The notes beneath the pieces were generated by a model that worked only from the letters and a program-made list of their open reading frames with translations, was not told where the DNA came from and searched no databases. A stretch of DNA of 50,438 bases from a virus: the IMG/VR virus record IMGVR_UViG_3300035698_009105, positions 1-50,438 of that record. One strand, given 5' to 3'. Positions within the stretch are counted from its first letter, which is position 1; every line of letters starts with the position of its first letter. Of this stretch, positions 23,861-31,554 are shown piece by piece. The translations under genes and the position numbers were made by a program.

Positions 23861-24432
23861 TAAAATGCTCCGGGTTGTGAATTAAGGTCAGCTGATCCCA
23901 TTTCATCGCTCATGGTTTCAACTGGTTCTTCTGTTTGTAACTCTGCATCTATGCCAGCATCTTCCATATCAACAAATGCATCTTCATCTGCTTCAACAGC
24001 ATCCATGTTAAACTCGTCAACATATCGCCTTGGCATTTTTACACTCACTACCCATACTGGCTTAGTATCAGTTTTTGCTTTGTATCTTGGTGACCCATCT
24101 GGTCGCTGTTCAATTACAAGATCATCAAATTTGCGAGGCTTGCGTGGTGTTATGAGTGTGTCTTTTTCATAACTAACTAAACATTCTCTAGCCAGCAAAC
24201 GTCTTGCACCTTCCGGATCGGGCATTTCCTTGTAATCATACATTAATTTTACTGTAATGTAATGGCGCGTAAGAAATGGGCCTGCTAGTATTTCGCCTTG
24301 ATCCCAATTCTTATACGCATATAGTTCGATACTGTCTAGTACCTTTTCAAACTCTAAAAGCATATCAAGTAACGTGTTCGTTTCTGACACTTTCTTGATT
24401 TGATCATTTAACATTTTAACTGCAATAGACAT
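23860..24432 (-). CDS. Hypothetical protein, first gene of the late spanin unit
   Basis: 190 residues. FLTRHYITVKLMYDYKEMPDPEGARRLL is a recurrent motif of marine T4-like phage proteins of unknown function. The C-terminus is a disordered acidic tail (EADEDAFVDMEDAGIDAELQ). It has an octamer promoter 23 bases upstream. No function can be assigned; a structural role is likely from its late promoter. Confidence 0.65.
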   Translation of the reverse strand: MSIAVKMLNDQIKKVSETNTLLDMLLEFEKVLDSIELYAYKNWDQGEILAGPFLTRHYITVKLMYDYKEMPDPEGARRLLARECLVSYEKDTLITPRKPRKFDDLVIEQRPDGSPRYKAKTDTKPVWVVSVKMPRRYVDEFNMDAVEADEDAFVDMEDAGIDAELQTEEPVETMSDEMGSADLNSQPGAF

Positions 24433-24455
24433 ATAAATTTAACTCCTGTTACAGC

Positions 24456-24463
24456 TATTTATC
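24456..24463 (-). promoter_or_regulatory. Late-type promoter octamer
   Basis: GATAAATA on the minus strand, 23 bases before the gene at 23860-24432, with AGGAG in the leader. Confidence 0.65.
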
Positions 24464-24489
24464 TATTTCCACAGTTTCATTGTCTAAAT

Positions 24490-25065
24490 TTAACCAAATT
24501 CAAAATACTGATCAAGTATTTCTTGTCTAGGATCGCCGTTCTTCATAGCCATAGCTTCGAAGCTCTCACACTCGTATTCCCACCATTTCCATTTTAAATT
24601 TGGATGACCTGACCAAACTGGACTTACATTTCTTCCAGAGCATCGTTCAATAACAATTTCTACAGTGGTTTTTAAGTGACAGTAAGCACTATGTGGTATA
24701 TAAAAATAATGAAATTTATTCAAATATTTATTATATGCAGCAATCCGTAGCGCCCCTGTTTTGGTAGCTACGTTTCGCACTTGAAAGCTATTAACCCAGC
24801 GGCCAAGCTTTTTGTGATTATTACGAGCACAGCTAACAACAGTTTTAGTGTCAGACCCATCTTGATGATCTCTGCCGGCTTTACTGTCGCCTGGTACTCC
24901 ATTAACACTGGTTACAGCAAGTTCTACCATGCGGTCCCGTTGCAACAACCCAACTTCTGCAATTTCATGCAATGATGCACTTGCTTGGTGTGTGAGTGGA
25001 AGGTATTTTCTGAACTTTTTTAAAAATGTTGTATCATATTGGATACAATTATCAGTACTAGCCAT
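24490..25065 (-). CDS. Hypothetical protein with a D-x-x-D-x-K nuclease-like motif
   Basis: 191 residues. The DSKAGRDHQDGSDTKTVVSC stretch around residue 70 and the VRNVATKTGALRIAAYNKYLNKFHYFYIPHSAY stretch near 105 match by eye a phage family in which D-G-S-D-x-K resembles a restriction-type (PD-D/E-x-K) active site. That would make it a nuclease, but no catalysis is shown. It is followed by an HNH gene and a ParB-like gene and shares a leader element with the latter. TAAGGAA ribosome site. Confidence 0.55.
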   Translation of the reverse strand: MASTDNCIQYDTTFLKKFRKYLPLTHQASASLHEIAEVGLLQRDRMVELAVTSVNGVPGDSKAGRDHQDGSDTKTVVSCARNNHKKLGRWVNSFQVRNVATKTGALRIAAYNKYLNKFHYFYIPHSAYCHLKTTVEIVIERCSGRNVSPVWSGHPNLKWKWWEYECESFEAMAMKNGDPRQEILDQYFEFG

Positions 25066-25090
25066 TATTGGTTATTCCTTATTATTATTA

Positions 25091-25123
25091 TTTAACATAG
25101 CGTCCGCATTTGGACTGGTTAAG
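25091..25123 (-). repeat. Leader element, copy 1
   Basis: On the minus strand: CTTAACCAGTCC, AAATGC, GGAC, three variable bases, ATGTTAAATAA. GTCC/GGAC form a 4-bp hairpin with a 6-base loop. The same element lies before the ParB-like gene (26830-26862) and nowhere else in the window. Followed on the plus side by a short tandem duplication of GGTATTACAG (about 25124-25146). Confidence 0.75.
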
Positions 25124-25149
25124 TGGTATTACAGGGTATTACAGGGTTT

Positions 25150-25617
25150 TTAGTGTTTACTTTTTCTCCTTGCTTTAGGTTGTGTTGAGTCAGTTGCTGA
25201 TGTAAGGTAATCGCCATTTAATATAGTTTTAACATTATGGCAAATGTTACATATATGTGATAAATTTGTCAACGCATTATTGCTGTGATTGCCATCTATA
25301 TGGTCTGTAGTAATAACTACCCGAACAGCACGGTTTCGCATAATTGGATCTTTAATATTTTTGATTGCATGATGCTCCATTGCGTCCATACCGCAATCTG
25401 AACAAATACTAGTTTTTCCTATAGTGTATGGCTTTCTCGAATTTGATAAGCCACCATACTCATGAATTTCCATTGAATGGTCGCGACATAACGTATCTGA
25501 CCCAGGGCCAAGATATGGCGACAACATCAAAGAACATCCGTCTACATGACAAGTCCCTTTAAGGGCACGCGCAAGCGCGGCCCCTGTTTTAGCAGTATCA
25601 ATAGCTAAATCTCTCAT
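25150..25617 (-). CDS. HNH endonuclease, recombination-endonuclease-like
   Basis: 155 residues. Zinc-binding cysteines in CHVDGCS, TLCRDH, CSDCG; the core TDHIDGNHSNNALTNLSHICNICHNVKT near residue 105 is an HNH site (His, Asn) with a CNICH metal knuckle. The H-x-D-G-x-x-x-N-N pattern is that of the HNH_3 class. It could be a homing or a host-DNA/phage nuclease; it is co-oriented with its neighbours and overlaps the next gene by 4 bases, which argues against a recent homing insertion. Confidence 0.75.
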   Translation of the reverse strand: MRDLAIDTAKTGAALARALKGTCHVDGCSLMLSPYLGPGSDTLCRDHSMEIHEYGGLSNSRKPYTIGKTSICSDCGMDAMEHHAIKNIKDPIMRNRAVRVVITTDHIDGNHSNNALTNLSHICNICHNVKTILNGDYLTSATDSTQPKARRKSKH

Positions 25618-26807
25618 GCTTGTAACTCCGCTGCTGTAAATTTATACTTAAAATTACCAGTTAGTTGTGGCGTCTTACGGGAAAATCCGTTTGCTTTAAT
25701 TGTTTGTAATATCCAAGCAGGTGCTACTTGTGTTTGGTTACATCTTGCTTTTAACAGTTGTGGGTCAACCCCAGCTGCTATTTGGTTTGCCTTCAAAGCA
25801 TTATAAGATCGCATTACTTTGCCGTGCTTATCAAATTTACCGCGACCTTTATTGTTCCAAGTATTCTTAGTAACCTTGTGTAGTACATCTACAAATTCTT
25901 CAATCCATGTAATATCAACTTTAATACCTGCTTGCCGAGCAAACATAAAGATATGCGCCATGTTATCCATTTCTAAAGGTTCTACGTGATAATTAGGCCT
26001 TGCTAATCCATGATACTTAATTACGTTAATAATGTCTACTGCTTTAAACTTCCGGTCATTGCATACCTCAGTATAACGTGAAAGGGCACCGGGGCTTTTA
26101 TGGTCCGCGCGATTTTCATCTGAGAAAAACATGTTGTTGTTTTCTAATTCAGTTTGAAATGATTCTATTCTTCTATAATACGGTCGATCGGATCCATCAA
26201 GTCTAACAGCATATGTAATTTGTTCTGCCAAGTCACACTTAGTTAATGGACGTTGCAATGAACCATCGTTATTTGAAATAAATCTATTTCGTATTGCTTC
26301 TTTATTGTTTGAGGCAAACATCTGTCCTGGAACACGCACTGTTGCAAACGCCTCGTCTAGTGTTTTACCAAAAAAGTACACGGCCACTAGAGTAAGTACA
26401 GTAGCAGTTTGTTGCCCGTCCCATACACACGTCCTGCCTTCTACTACATTCAAGCTAATTGAATTAACTAGAAACGGACTAAAGTTACCACCAATTTGAC
26501 AAATCCAATCTTGCACTTGTGGGCGCTGAGATGTTTTATCAATATCTAAACTTGAGATAGGCAATAGTCCTTCACCGCATCCTACTAAGTGTGGATACAA
26601 GTCTTCAAATACTTTATAGTTAGGATTTCGTCTTTTGAATTCTTTGCCGTACTCTTTATACAAGAGAGGTACATGAGGGTTAGCAGCTAAGAATGATTCC
26701 ATTCTTTCTCTAAAAGTAACGTAAATATCTAAATTACCTACATTAAACTTTTCGTTTACTTCGTCTGCATATGAGTCAATAGTTTGCTTTTTTTGTGGCT
26801 GAGCCAT
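25614..26807 (-). CDS. ParB/Srx-domain protein
   Basis: 397 residues from MAQPQKKQT (chosen for AAGGAA 8 bases before; an upstream in-frame ATG at 26837 lies in the repeat element). The N-terminal region has SSLDIDKTSQRPQVQDW and, near residue 130, VWDGQQTATVLTLVAVY, the ParB-like 'DGQHR' site. This fold hydrolyses or binds NTP or acts as a nuclease. The long C-terminal helical part (MFARQAGIKVDITWIEEFVDVLHKVTK...) is not recognised. The genes on either side are nucleases, so a DNA-processing function is likely. Confidence 0.7.
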   Translation of the reverse strand: MAQPQKKQTIDSYADEVNEKFNVGNLDIYVTFRERMESFLAANPHVPLLYKEYGKEFKRRNPNYKVFEDLYPHLVGCGEGLLPISSLDIDKTSQRPQVQDWICQIGGNFSPFLVNSISLNVVEGRTCVWDGQQTATVLTLVAVYFFGKTLDEAFATVRVPGQMFASNNKEAIRNRFISNNDGSLQRPLTKCDLAEQITYAVRLDGSDRPYYRRIESFQTELENNNMFFSDENRADHKSPGALSRYTEVCNDRKFKAVDIINVIKYHGLARPNYHVEPLEMDNMAHIFMFARQAGIKVDITWIEEFVDVLHKVTKNTWNNKGRGKFDKHGKVMRSYNALKANQIAAGVDPQLLKARCNQTQVAPAWILQTIKANGFSRKTPQLTGNFKYKFTAAELQA

Positions 26808-26829
26808 CTTATTTTCCTTCTTATTTTTA

Positions 26830-26862
26830 TTTAACATTTTGTCCGCATTTGGACTGGTTAAG
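26830..26862 (-). repeat. Leader element, copy 2
   Basis: Second copy of the leader element seen at 25091-25123, differing only in the three spacer bases after GGAC. It lies between a sigma70-like promoter (26895-26922) and the ParB-like gene. Confidence 0.75.
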
Positions 26863-26894
26863 GTGTAAGTTGCGTATCTGCTACTTACTTGAAT

Positions 26895-26922
26895 ATATTA
26901 GCATTATCTTTAAGAATGTCAA
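26895..26922 (-). promoter_or_regulatory. Sigma70-type promoter upstream of the ParB-like gene
   Basis: TTGACA (26917-26922), 16 bases, TAATAT (26895-26900) on the minus strand. The transcript would begin about 85 bases before the ATG and contain the leader element. Confidence 0.65.
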
Positions 26923-26941
26923 GATTTTGGGGCAAAATATC

Positions 26942-26978
26942 GTACTAATTAGTACTAATTAAACATTAATTAAGTACT
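26942..26978. other. Palindrome cluster in the divergent intergenic region
   Basis: GTACTAATTAGTAC (26942-26955) is a perfect 14-bp palindrome. It partly overlaps a second inverted repeat: AGTACTAATTAA (26951-26962), ACA, TTAATTAAGTACT. The cluster lies between the leftward ParB-like gene and rightward phoH, next to a sigma70 promoter. It could be an operator or a replication start. The region also holds GGTAAATA at 27002-27009 on the plus strand. Confidence 0.5.
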
Positions 26979-27054
26979 ATTTTATACCTCTATCTATCGT
27001 TGGTAAATAATACTGTAATATGATGCATACTAAAAACAAACTACACATTTCAGC

Positions 27055-27088
27055 CCGCACTGGTAATAACACCCGTTGCGGTTTTTTT
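27055..27088 (+). terminator. Attenuator-type terminator before phoH
   Basis: CCGCA (27055-27059) pairs with TGCGG (27077-27081), with three further pairs inside, followed by seven T (27082-27088) on the plus strand. It ends about 20 bases before the phoH ATG, so it may attenuate transcripts entering phoH. Confidence 0.65.
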
Positions 27089-27108
27089 ACGGCTACAGGA
27101 GACGTATT

Positions 27109-27849
27109 ATGTCAAGGAAAGCTAGAAAGGAAAAGTGCAACAAATTTAGGAAAAATCACAAAGGGGATAACAATTTGACAGTGATAGATGGAGGTTTTCA
27201 ATCCCGAAGACGCCAAAATGAAGTAAACATTATACCACGTAACTTCTCACAAGATGAATTACTTGGCTACCTAGAGGACGACAACGTAAATATCATATTC
27301 GCTGTTGGGCCAGCAGGAACAGGAAAGACACTCATTTCCACACTAGCAGGTATCAAACTGCTTAAACAAAACAAAATAGACAAATTTATTGTAACTCGCC
27401 CAGCAGTTTCTGTTGATGAAGAGCATGGTTTCCTTCCAGGCACACTTCAAGAAAAAATGGCACCATGGGTTATGCCAGTAATGGACCAATTTGAAAATTA
27501 CTATGCACCAGATCAAATTGAATACATGCTGAACGACAATAAAATTGAAATAGCACCGCTTGCTTACATGCGTGGGCGCAACTTTGCTAACTCGTATGTT
27601 ATTGCAGACGAATGCCAACTTACCACTCCAAGTCAAATGAAAATGTTACTTACACGTATCAGTGAAGGTAGTAAATTAGTTATAACTGGAGATTTGGATC
27701 AAGCAGACCGAGGTGACGACAATGGACTTAAGGATTTCTTGGACCGTATCGAAAATAAGAATTCTGACAGAATCAAAGTTGTTAGATTTGATTCAAGCCA
27801 AATTGAACGACACCCTGTTGTAGAAGAAGTATTAAATATTTATAAGTAA
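27109..27849 (+). CDS. phoH: PhoH-like ATPase
   Basis: 246 residues from MSRKARKEKCNKFRK (start chosen for GGAG; a TTG in frame further upstream is within the terminator T-run). Walker A GPAGTGKT is near residue 68, with ITGDLDQADRGDD near 201 and the conserved PAVSVDEEHGFLPGTLQEKM near 97. PhoH is an NTPase seen in most marine T4-like phages and bacterial PhoH is phosphate-responsive; the precise role in phages is unsettled. It is one of only two non-homing genes on the plus strand. Confidence 0.9.
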   Translation: MSRKARKEKCNKFRKNHKGDNNLTVIDGGFQSRRRQNEVNIIPRNFSQDELLGYLEDDNVNIIFAVGPAGTGKTLISTLAGIKLLKQNKIDKFIVTRPAVSVDEEHGFLPGTLQEKMAPWVMPVMDQFENYYAPDQIEYMLNDNKIEIAPLAYMRGRNFANSYVIADECQLTTPSQMKMLLTRISEGSKLVITGDLDQADRGDDNGLKDFLDRIENKNSDRIKVVRFDSSQIERHPVVEEVLNIYK

Positions 27850-27860
27850 TTATCAGTACG

Positions 27861-27898
27861 TAATATGGCAAACAATGTCTTGTTGTTTTGCCATATTA
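27861..27898 (+). terminator. Hairpin after phoH
   Basis: TAATATGGCAAA pairs with TTTGCCATATTA in a 12-bp stem with a 14-base loop. A T-run after the stem is lacking, so it may be a weak terminator or processing site. It occupies bases that a longer reading of the next gene would translate. Confidence 0.6.
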
Positions 27899-27899
27899 C

Positions 27900-27907
27900 G
27901 ATAAATA
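27900..27907 (+). promoter_or_regulatory. Late-type promoter octamer, 5 bases before a start codon
   Basis: GATAAATA on the plus strand; the ATG of the next gene is at 27913, 5 bases later. This is the same spacing as at 10613-10620 on the other strand. Confidence 0.65.
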
Positions 27908-27912
27908 ATACT

Positions 27913-28338
27913 ATGAGATTATATGAACTATTAACAATCAAAGACAAAAATTTAATAATACAAAATAATATGGAGATCGTACATGATGTTAATGTTGGCG
28001 ATTACACATTAGCCTTAATTCGTGAACTAGGCATGTATCAAGTATCCTTATCTAGACAAGGATTAGATGTAGTTTCAAAACAAGCCCAAACTACAAAAGT
28101 GCCACTAGAAGTTCCAGCGTCATATGAGCATTTAGACTTAGTTTTTAAAAAAATAGCAGAATGGGTTGATGCTTACCAAGCTGTAGCTATTGGTAGCCAA
28201 GATCCCAATAAAGAACGAATCTATAATAAATTATTTAAACGATATGGACCAAAATACGGTTTAAAGTCAAGGATAGTTCGTGTTGGTAACGAGAGTCATT
28301 TAATTGTTTCTAAACAACCGCAACAACCTGCTAATTAA
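27913..28338 (+). CDS. Hypothetical protein, predicted leaderless mRNA
   Basis: 141 residues from MRLYELLTIKDKN. I reject an upstream ATG at 27865 because it is inside the hairpin and before the promoter. The MR-x-x-E-L-L start matches other small T4-like phage proteins; the centre is alpha/beta (YTLALIRELGMYQVSLS), the C-terminus basic (KRYGPKYGLKSRIVRVG). No family recognised. It is the only late-type plus-strand gene that is not a homing endonuclease. Confidence 0.65.
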   Translation: MRLYELLTIKDKNLIIQNNMEIVHDVNVGDYTLALIRELGMYQVSLSRQGLDVVSKQAQTTKVPLEVPASYEHLDLVFKKIAEWVDAYQAVAIGSQDPNKERIYNKLFKRYGPKYGLKSRIVRVGNESHLIVSKQPQQPAN

Positions 28339-28348
28339 ACGGCAATTT

Positions 28349-29275
28349 TCAGTTTTTTAACATTCCTAATTCAATCAAACAAGCTGCCAGATTAATCTCT
28401 GGATCAGCACATAGTGCTTCTTTTGCCATGCTATTGCGAATAGTAACTACTGCCATGTCTTGTTTTTCTTCAGTATCTCCCCATAACTCTAAATTACGAT
28501 ACATAAATTTATAAACATCCTCGTACTCTTCAGGTCTTGCTTGCGTGCAGATTAATGTCCTTGCTTCTTTAAATTGTCCAGCCTTGAATAGTTCAATTGA
28601 GTTAATCATCCAATCGCTAGAGCCGCCATCACCTTCCTGTGGACGCTGTAAGACGCCATCTACCACGTTTTGTTGTACCATGTTAATACACTTGCGTAGG
28701 TCGGGGTATGTTGCTTGTACGTAAGTGTCGAGCGTCTCTAAGTCTATATCTACATTTTCCTCAATACAAATCTCTGCGACTCTAGCAGTAACACCATTTA
28801 CGTCTTGATTTTGAATTTTAAATCCTTGACATCTACTGTGTACAGCAGGTAAAATACGTTGTGGGTAATTACAGGTTAGCATAAAGCGGCAATGAGCTGT
28901 GTTGTCTTCCATAACACCACGCAAGATTGCTTGTGCGTTAGGAGTTAAATAATCAGCCTCATCTAACAATACGTACTTCATATCACCATTAAATGACATT
29001 AGTGTTGCAAAATCTAAAATTCTATTTCGTATTGTTTCTACATTGTTTTCGTTACTTGCGTTAATTTGCATGAAGTCTAGTTTATTAACCTTCAACTCAT
29101 TCATTAACAATTTGCATATTGTAGTCTTGCCAGTGCCAGCAGCACCACTAAATAATAAATGAGGCAGGGCGCCTTCATCTACCCATCCCTGTACTTGTCT
29201 TCTTTGTGTTTCATCTTTAAAAACGTAATTGGCGATATTTTGAGGGCGATATTTTTCAGTCCATAATTCGTGCAT
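28349..29275 (-). CDS. 44: Clamp-loader ATPase, T4 gp44-like
   Basis: 308 residues. AAA+ family: LWTEKYRPQNIANYVF start, Walker A GAAGTGKT at about 44-51, Walker B LLDEADYL near 105, the arginine-finger SRC (HSRCQG) near 155, and a C-terminal collar domain. T4 gp44 is 319. The ATPase subunit opens and loads the clamp (2.6-3.4 kb). The gene is preceded by a sigma70 promoter and AAGGAAAAG ribosome site. No gp62-like second subunit was seen here. Confidence 0.9.
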   Translation of the reverse strand: MHELWTEKYRPQNIANYVFKDETQRRQVQGWVDEGALPHLLFSGAAGTGKTTICKLLMNELKVNKLDFMQINASNENNVETIRNRILDFATLMSFNGDMKYVLLDEADYLTPNAQAILRGVMEDNTAHCRFMLTCNYPQRILPAVHSRCQGFKIQNQDVNGVTARVAEICIEENVDIDLETLDTYVQATYPDLRKCINMVQQNVVDGVLQRPQEGDGGSSDWMINSIELFKAGQFKEARTLICTQARPEEYEDVYKFMYRNLELWGDTEEKQDMAVVTIRNSMAKEALCADPEINLAACLIELGMLKN

Positions 29276-29296
29276 TAAAACTTTTCCTTTATTCTT

Positions 29297-29325
29297 ATTA
29301 TATAATGAAAGTGTAGTCTTGTCAA
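29297..29325 (-). promoter_or_regulatory. Sigma70-type promoter for the clamp-loader gene
   Basis: TTGACA (29320-29325), 17 bases, TATAAT (29297-29302), minus strand. Confidence 0.75.
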
Positions 29326-30138
29326 CTACTTACGTGTGGTTTTGTTTGATTCGATTGCTTGCTGTAACACAGATAAATCTACATCACAGTCCTGTGCGTA
29401 GGTTATTAATGCATCTGTATCTTTAGGAAAGCACATACCACCAAACCCAAATTGTCCATCTGCACCTGGTACTTGCATGTGACTGTTTCCTACTCTGGGG
29501 TCAGTAGTTACGATTTTCGTAAATTCGTCCCACTGTATGGTAGAATTACTTTCTTGGTGTAACTGATAAAACTCATTCATAAATGACACTTTAGTAGCCA
29601 ACCAAGAATTCAAAAAATACTTAACTAAGCTAGCAGATGCGATATCTGTTTTGTATACAGGGCAAGCTTTTATTTTTGTATTATGCTTAATAAATCGTTC
29701 AACATCATGAATGTCATCAACACGTCCACCAAAAATATGAAATTGTGGATGTAACATATCATGTAATGGGTTGGCTTCTCTAATAAATTCAGGAAAATAT
29801 ACAAATCTTAATTTAGCGTACCGTTGCATAAATCTTTCTAAATGTTCTGGAGTCATTGTGCTTTTAATAGCAACTATTCCGTTGTATTTACTTTGTGCTA
29901 AAGTGTCTAAGTAATAATTAAAACATTCAATGTCTATTCTACCGTCTGGCTGTGTTGGTGTAGGGAGACAAATAAATGTAATATCTCCATCAGTACTAAA
30001 ATTAACATGTTGTTTGTGGGCGGGGTCTACTACTGCGTAACTTACATCTTTAAAAGTGCCAATAAAGGCACCACCAACAATTCCAGCGCCTACTACTGCT
30101 ACTTTAAAATTAGATTTTGTCAACTCGGATAATCCCAT
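29326..30138 (-). CDS. UDP-glucose/GDP-mannose dehydrogenase-like protein, shortened
   Basis: 270 residues from MGLSELTKSNFKVAVVGAG. The Rossmann motif GAGIVG is followed by FICLPTPTQPDG (NAD and sugar-nucleotide domain) and later GFGGMCFPKDT, holding the catalytic cysteine of UDP-sugar dehydrogenases. Full-length enzymes are about 390-440 residues; the C-terminal UDP-binding domain is missing here. It may still oxidise sugar nucleotides or work as a reductase-like partner. Overlaps the Smr gene by 29 bases. Confidence 0.75.
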   Translation of the reverse strand: MGLSELTKSNFKVAVVGAGIVGGAFIGTFKDVSYAVVDPAHKQHVNFSTDGDITFICLPTPTQPDGRIDIECFNYYLDTLAQSKYNGIVAIKSTMTPEHLERFMQRYAKLRFVYFPEFIREANPLHDMLHPQFHIFGGRVDDIHDVERFIKHNTKIKACPVYKTDIASASLVKYFLNSWLATKVSFMNEFYQLHQESNSTIQWDEFTKIVTTDPRVGNSHMQVPGADGQFGFGGMCFPKDTDALITYAQDCDVDLSVLQQAIESNKTTRK

Positions 30139-30316
30139 ATTGAGGTAGTGCAACTTGGCACCCAATTCGCATAGTGACCTTGTGTACCAAGCTCATCATG
30201 CGCTTACTTTTGCCACATATTATTGTGTGTGGTAAGTCTTCTTGGTTTTGTAAAATAAAATTTTCTACTAATCTTTCTACTTCACTGTGTGTTACTCCGT
30301 GCAGGTCTAGTTTCAT
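30110..30316 (-). CDS. Stand-alone Smr-domain protein
   Basis: 68 residues: LDLHGVTHSEVERLVENFI (the Smr LDLHG motif at 3-7) and later TIICGKSKRMMSLV (usually I-x-x-G-K-G). The G-K-G is changed to G-K-S. Smr domains, known in MutS2 and alone, cleave DNA branches or RNA. The short form lacks the third conserved block, so activity is uncertain. Overlaps both neighbours. Confidence 0.75.
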   Translation of the reverse strand: MKLDLHGVTHSEVERLVENFILQNQEDLPHTIICGKSKRMMSLVHKVTMRIGCQVALPQYGIIRVDKI

Positions 30317-30471
30317 CTTACGTTTGCCTCATTTCCTATACCGGCAAGTGCAAAAAAGACACCAAGCATTAGCCACCATGGAACTAGTTGGCCCCATATT
30401 ACTCCTGCTATAATTACAATGCCTAACAGTCCCATTGTTCCCGCACCGCTTGATGAGATTGGCAATTTCAT
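30313..30471 (-). CDS. Small membrane protein
   Basis: 52 residues. Two hydrophobic stretches (GLLGIVIIAGVIWG and LVPWWLMLGVFFALAGIG). The ATG overlaps the stop of the co-chaperonin gene and its own stop overlaps the Smr start, both as ATGA. Unknown. Confidence 0.6.
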   Translation of the reverse strand: MKLPISSSGAGTMGLLGIVIIAGVIWGQLVPWWLMLGVFFALAGIGNEANVR

Positions 30472-30827
30472 TCTAATATTTTCTTTGGAGCGTCTACTGC
30501 ATTATTTCCTAAGTTAAATGATTCAGGCTTTTCATCACTGATCATTAAGCAAGCATCAGGATCAACCTTCCATATTTTTTCACGCGGAGATAATCGCTCA
30601 TCACTAATGTTAATACCTTCAGTCCATCTGCCATGCTCAACAAGTACCCAATCACCTTCATTTAAGTCGTGTATTTTAGGACCAACAGTTAACACTCGGA
30701 ACCATCGCGATACTACGCCATCAACTGTACCAGTTGTACTTTTAATTATAATGCCTGATTTGGTAGTAGCATCACCAAAATCACCTTCCCTGCATAAAAT
30801 ATGATCGCCTATTGCTTTAATTTTCAT
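30468..30827 (-). CDS. GroES/gp31-like co-chaperonin
   Basis: 119 residues. KIKAIGDHILCREGDFG is the GroES-type first strand; GIIIKSTTGTVDGVVSRWFRVLTVGPKI and DWVLVEHGRW follow the GroES fold (G-x-I-x-x-P positions degenerate). The mobile loop region (about 15-25) is short. T4 gp31 is 111 residues and replaces GroES to fold the capsid protein. Here it sits with DnaJ and Clp proteins elsewhere in the window as part of a phage proteostasis set. Confidence 0.8.
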   Translation of the reverse strand: MKIKAIGDHILCREGDFGDATTKSGIIIKSTTGTVDGVVSRWFRVLTVGPKIHDLNEGDWVLVEHGRWTEGINISDERLSPREKIWKVDPDACLMISDEKPESFNLGNNAVDAPKKILE

Positions 30828-31120
30828 TGAGATTTACCTCGTATAATTGTCATTTCTTTTTCTGGTGCATTTTCTCTAATCCAAGTTAATACAATCTCGT
30901 CTAGTTTGGTCTGTTCCTCTTCAGTAATGTCTGTAATTTTTAATACAATTTCAGCGGCCAAAGAATTAATAAGCTCCTTCATTACGTTGATTTGATGAAG
31001 GGACTCACAGTCGGCTATTAGCTCGCTTGTTGCAGCAGCATGAAGATTAACTTTATCGAATATTATTTCAAGACGTTGTTCCTTCTTGCTAGCCGTGTAT
31101 GACAATTCTATGTTTCTCAT
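30824..31120 (-). CDS. Hypothetical helical protein
   Basis: 98 residues, alpha-helical, with acidic C-terminal half (TDITEEEQTKLDEIVLTWIRENAPEKE). ATGA overlaps on both sides. No family recognised. Confidence 0.6.
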   Translation of the reverse strand: MRNIELSYTASKKEQRLEIIFDKVNLHAAATSELIADCESLHQINVMKELINSLAAEIVLKITDITEEEQTKLDEIVLTWIRENAPEKEMTIIRGKSQ

Positions 31121-31554
31121 TTTTTCTTTCCTTTACTTTTAACTATCCTGTCTGTTTCAGAATAAAATGGTACCATTTCGATATCACCATTTGGTAAAGT
31201 AACCTCATTGTGTCCTAAAGGCTCAATTTCGTCTGGCTCATCAAACTCACTTGGCTGTTGAGTACGGAAATTTTCTTTTGCAGTTGCCGCAGTTTTGGGC
31301 TTAGTTAACGGATTTGAGGTAACATCAGTCTTTATGGGACTATTTTGTACACTAGTAGCAATACTAGTCGTTGTGTTGTCTTTATAATAATTCCTAACCC
31401 GGTCCTCGTTGCTTTCGATAATTTTACCGCCAGCACCTAATCGATTACCTTTAGCATCAATGCCCATATTGCCTACAGCAGGTATACCGCCTTGTTGCGC
31501 CAATAGCGCGTCAAAATCTATGATTTGTCCTCTGTTTGATCTACGTTGTACCAT
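31117..31554 (-). CDS. Hypothetical phage protein, N-terminal 'RRSNRGQIIDFD' family
   Basis: 145 residues. The N-terminus (VQRRSNRGQIIDFDALLAQQG) is a recurring sequence in marine T4-like phages. The middle is low-complexity, rich in S, T, K and N (TSIATSVQNSPIKTD), suggesting disorder, and the end is acidic-proline (SEFDEPDEIEPLG) then KSKGKKK. Function unknown. Confidence 0.65.
   Translation of the reverse strand: MVQRRSNRGQIIDFDALLAQQGGIPAVGNMGIDAKGNRLGAGGKIIESNEDRVRNYYKDNTTTSIATSVQNSPIKTDVTSNPLTKPKTAATAKENFRTQQPSEFDEPDEIEPLGHNEVTLPNGDIEMVPFYSETDRIVKSKGKKK

Noticed and set aside
27865-27912. An upstream ATG giving a 157-residue version of the gene ending at 28338
   Set aside because: It lies inside the 12-bp hairpin after phoH and before the GATAAATA octamer, and the shorter form starts exactly where the promoter spacing predicts.
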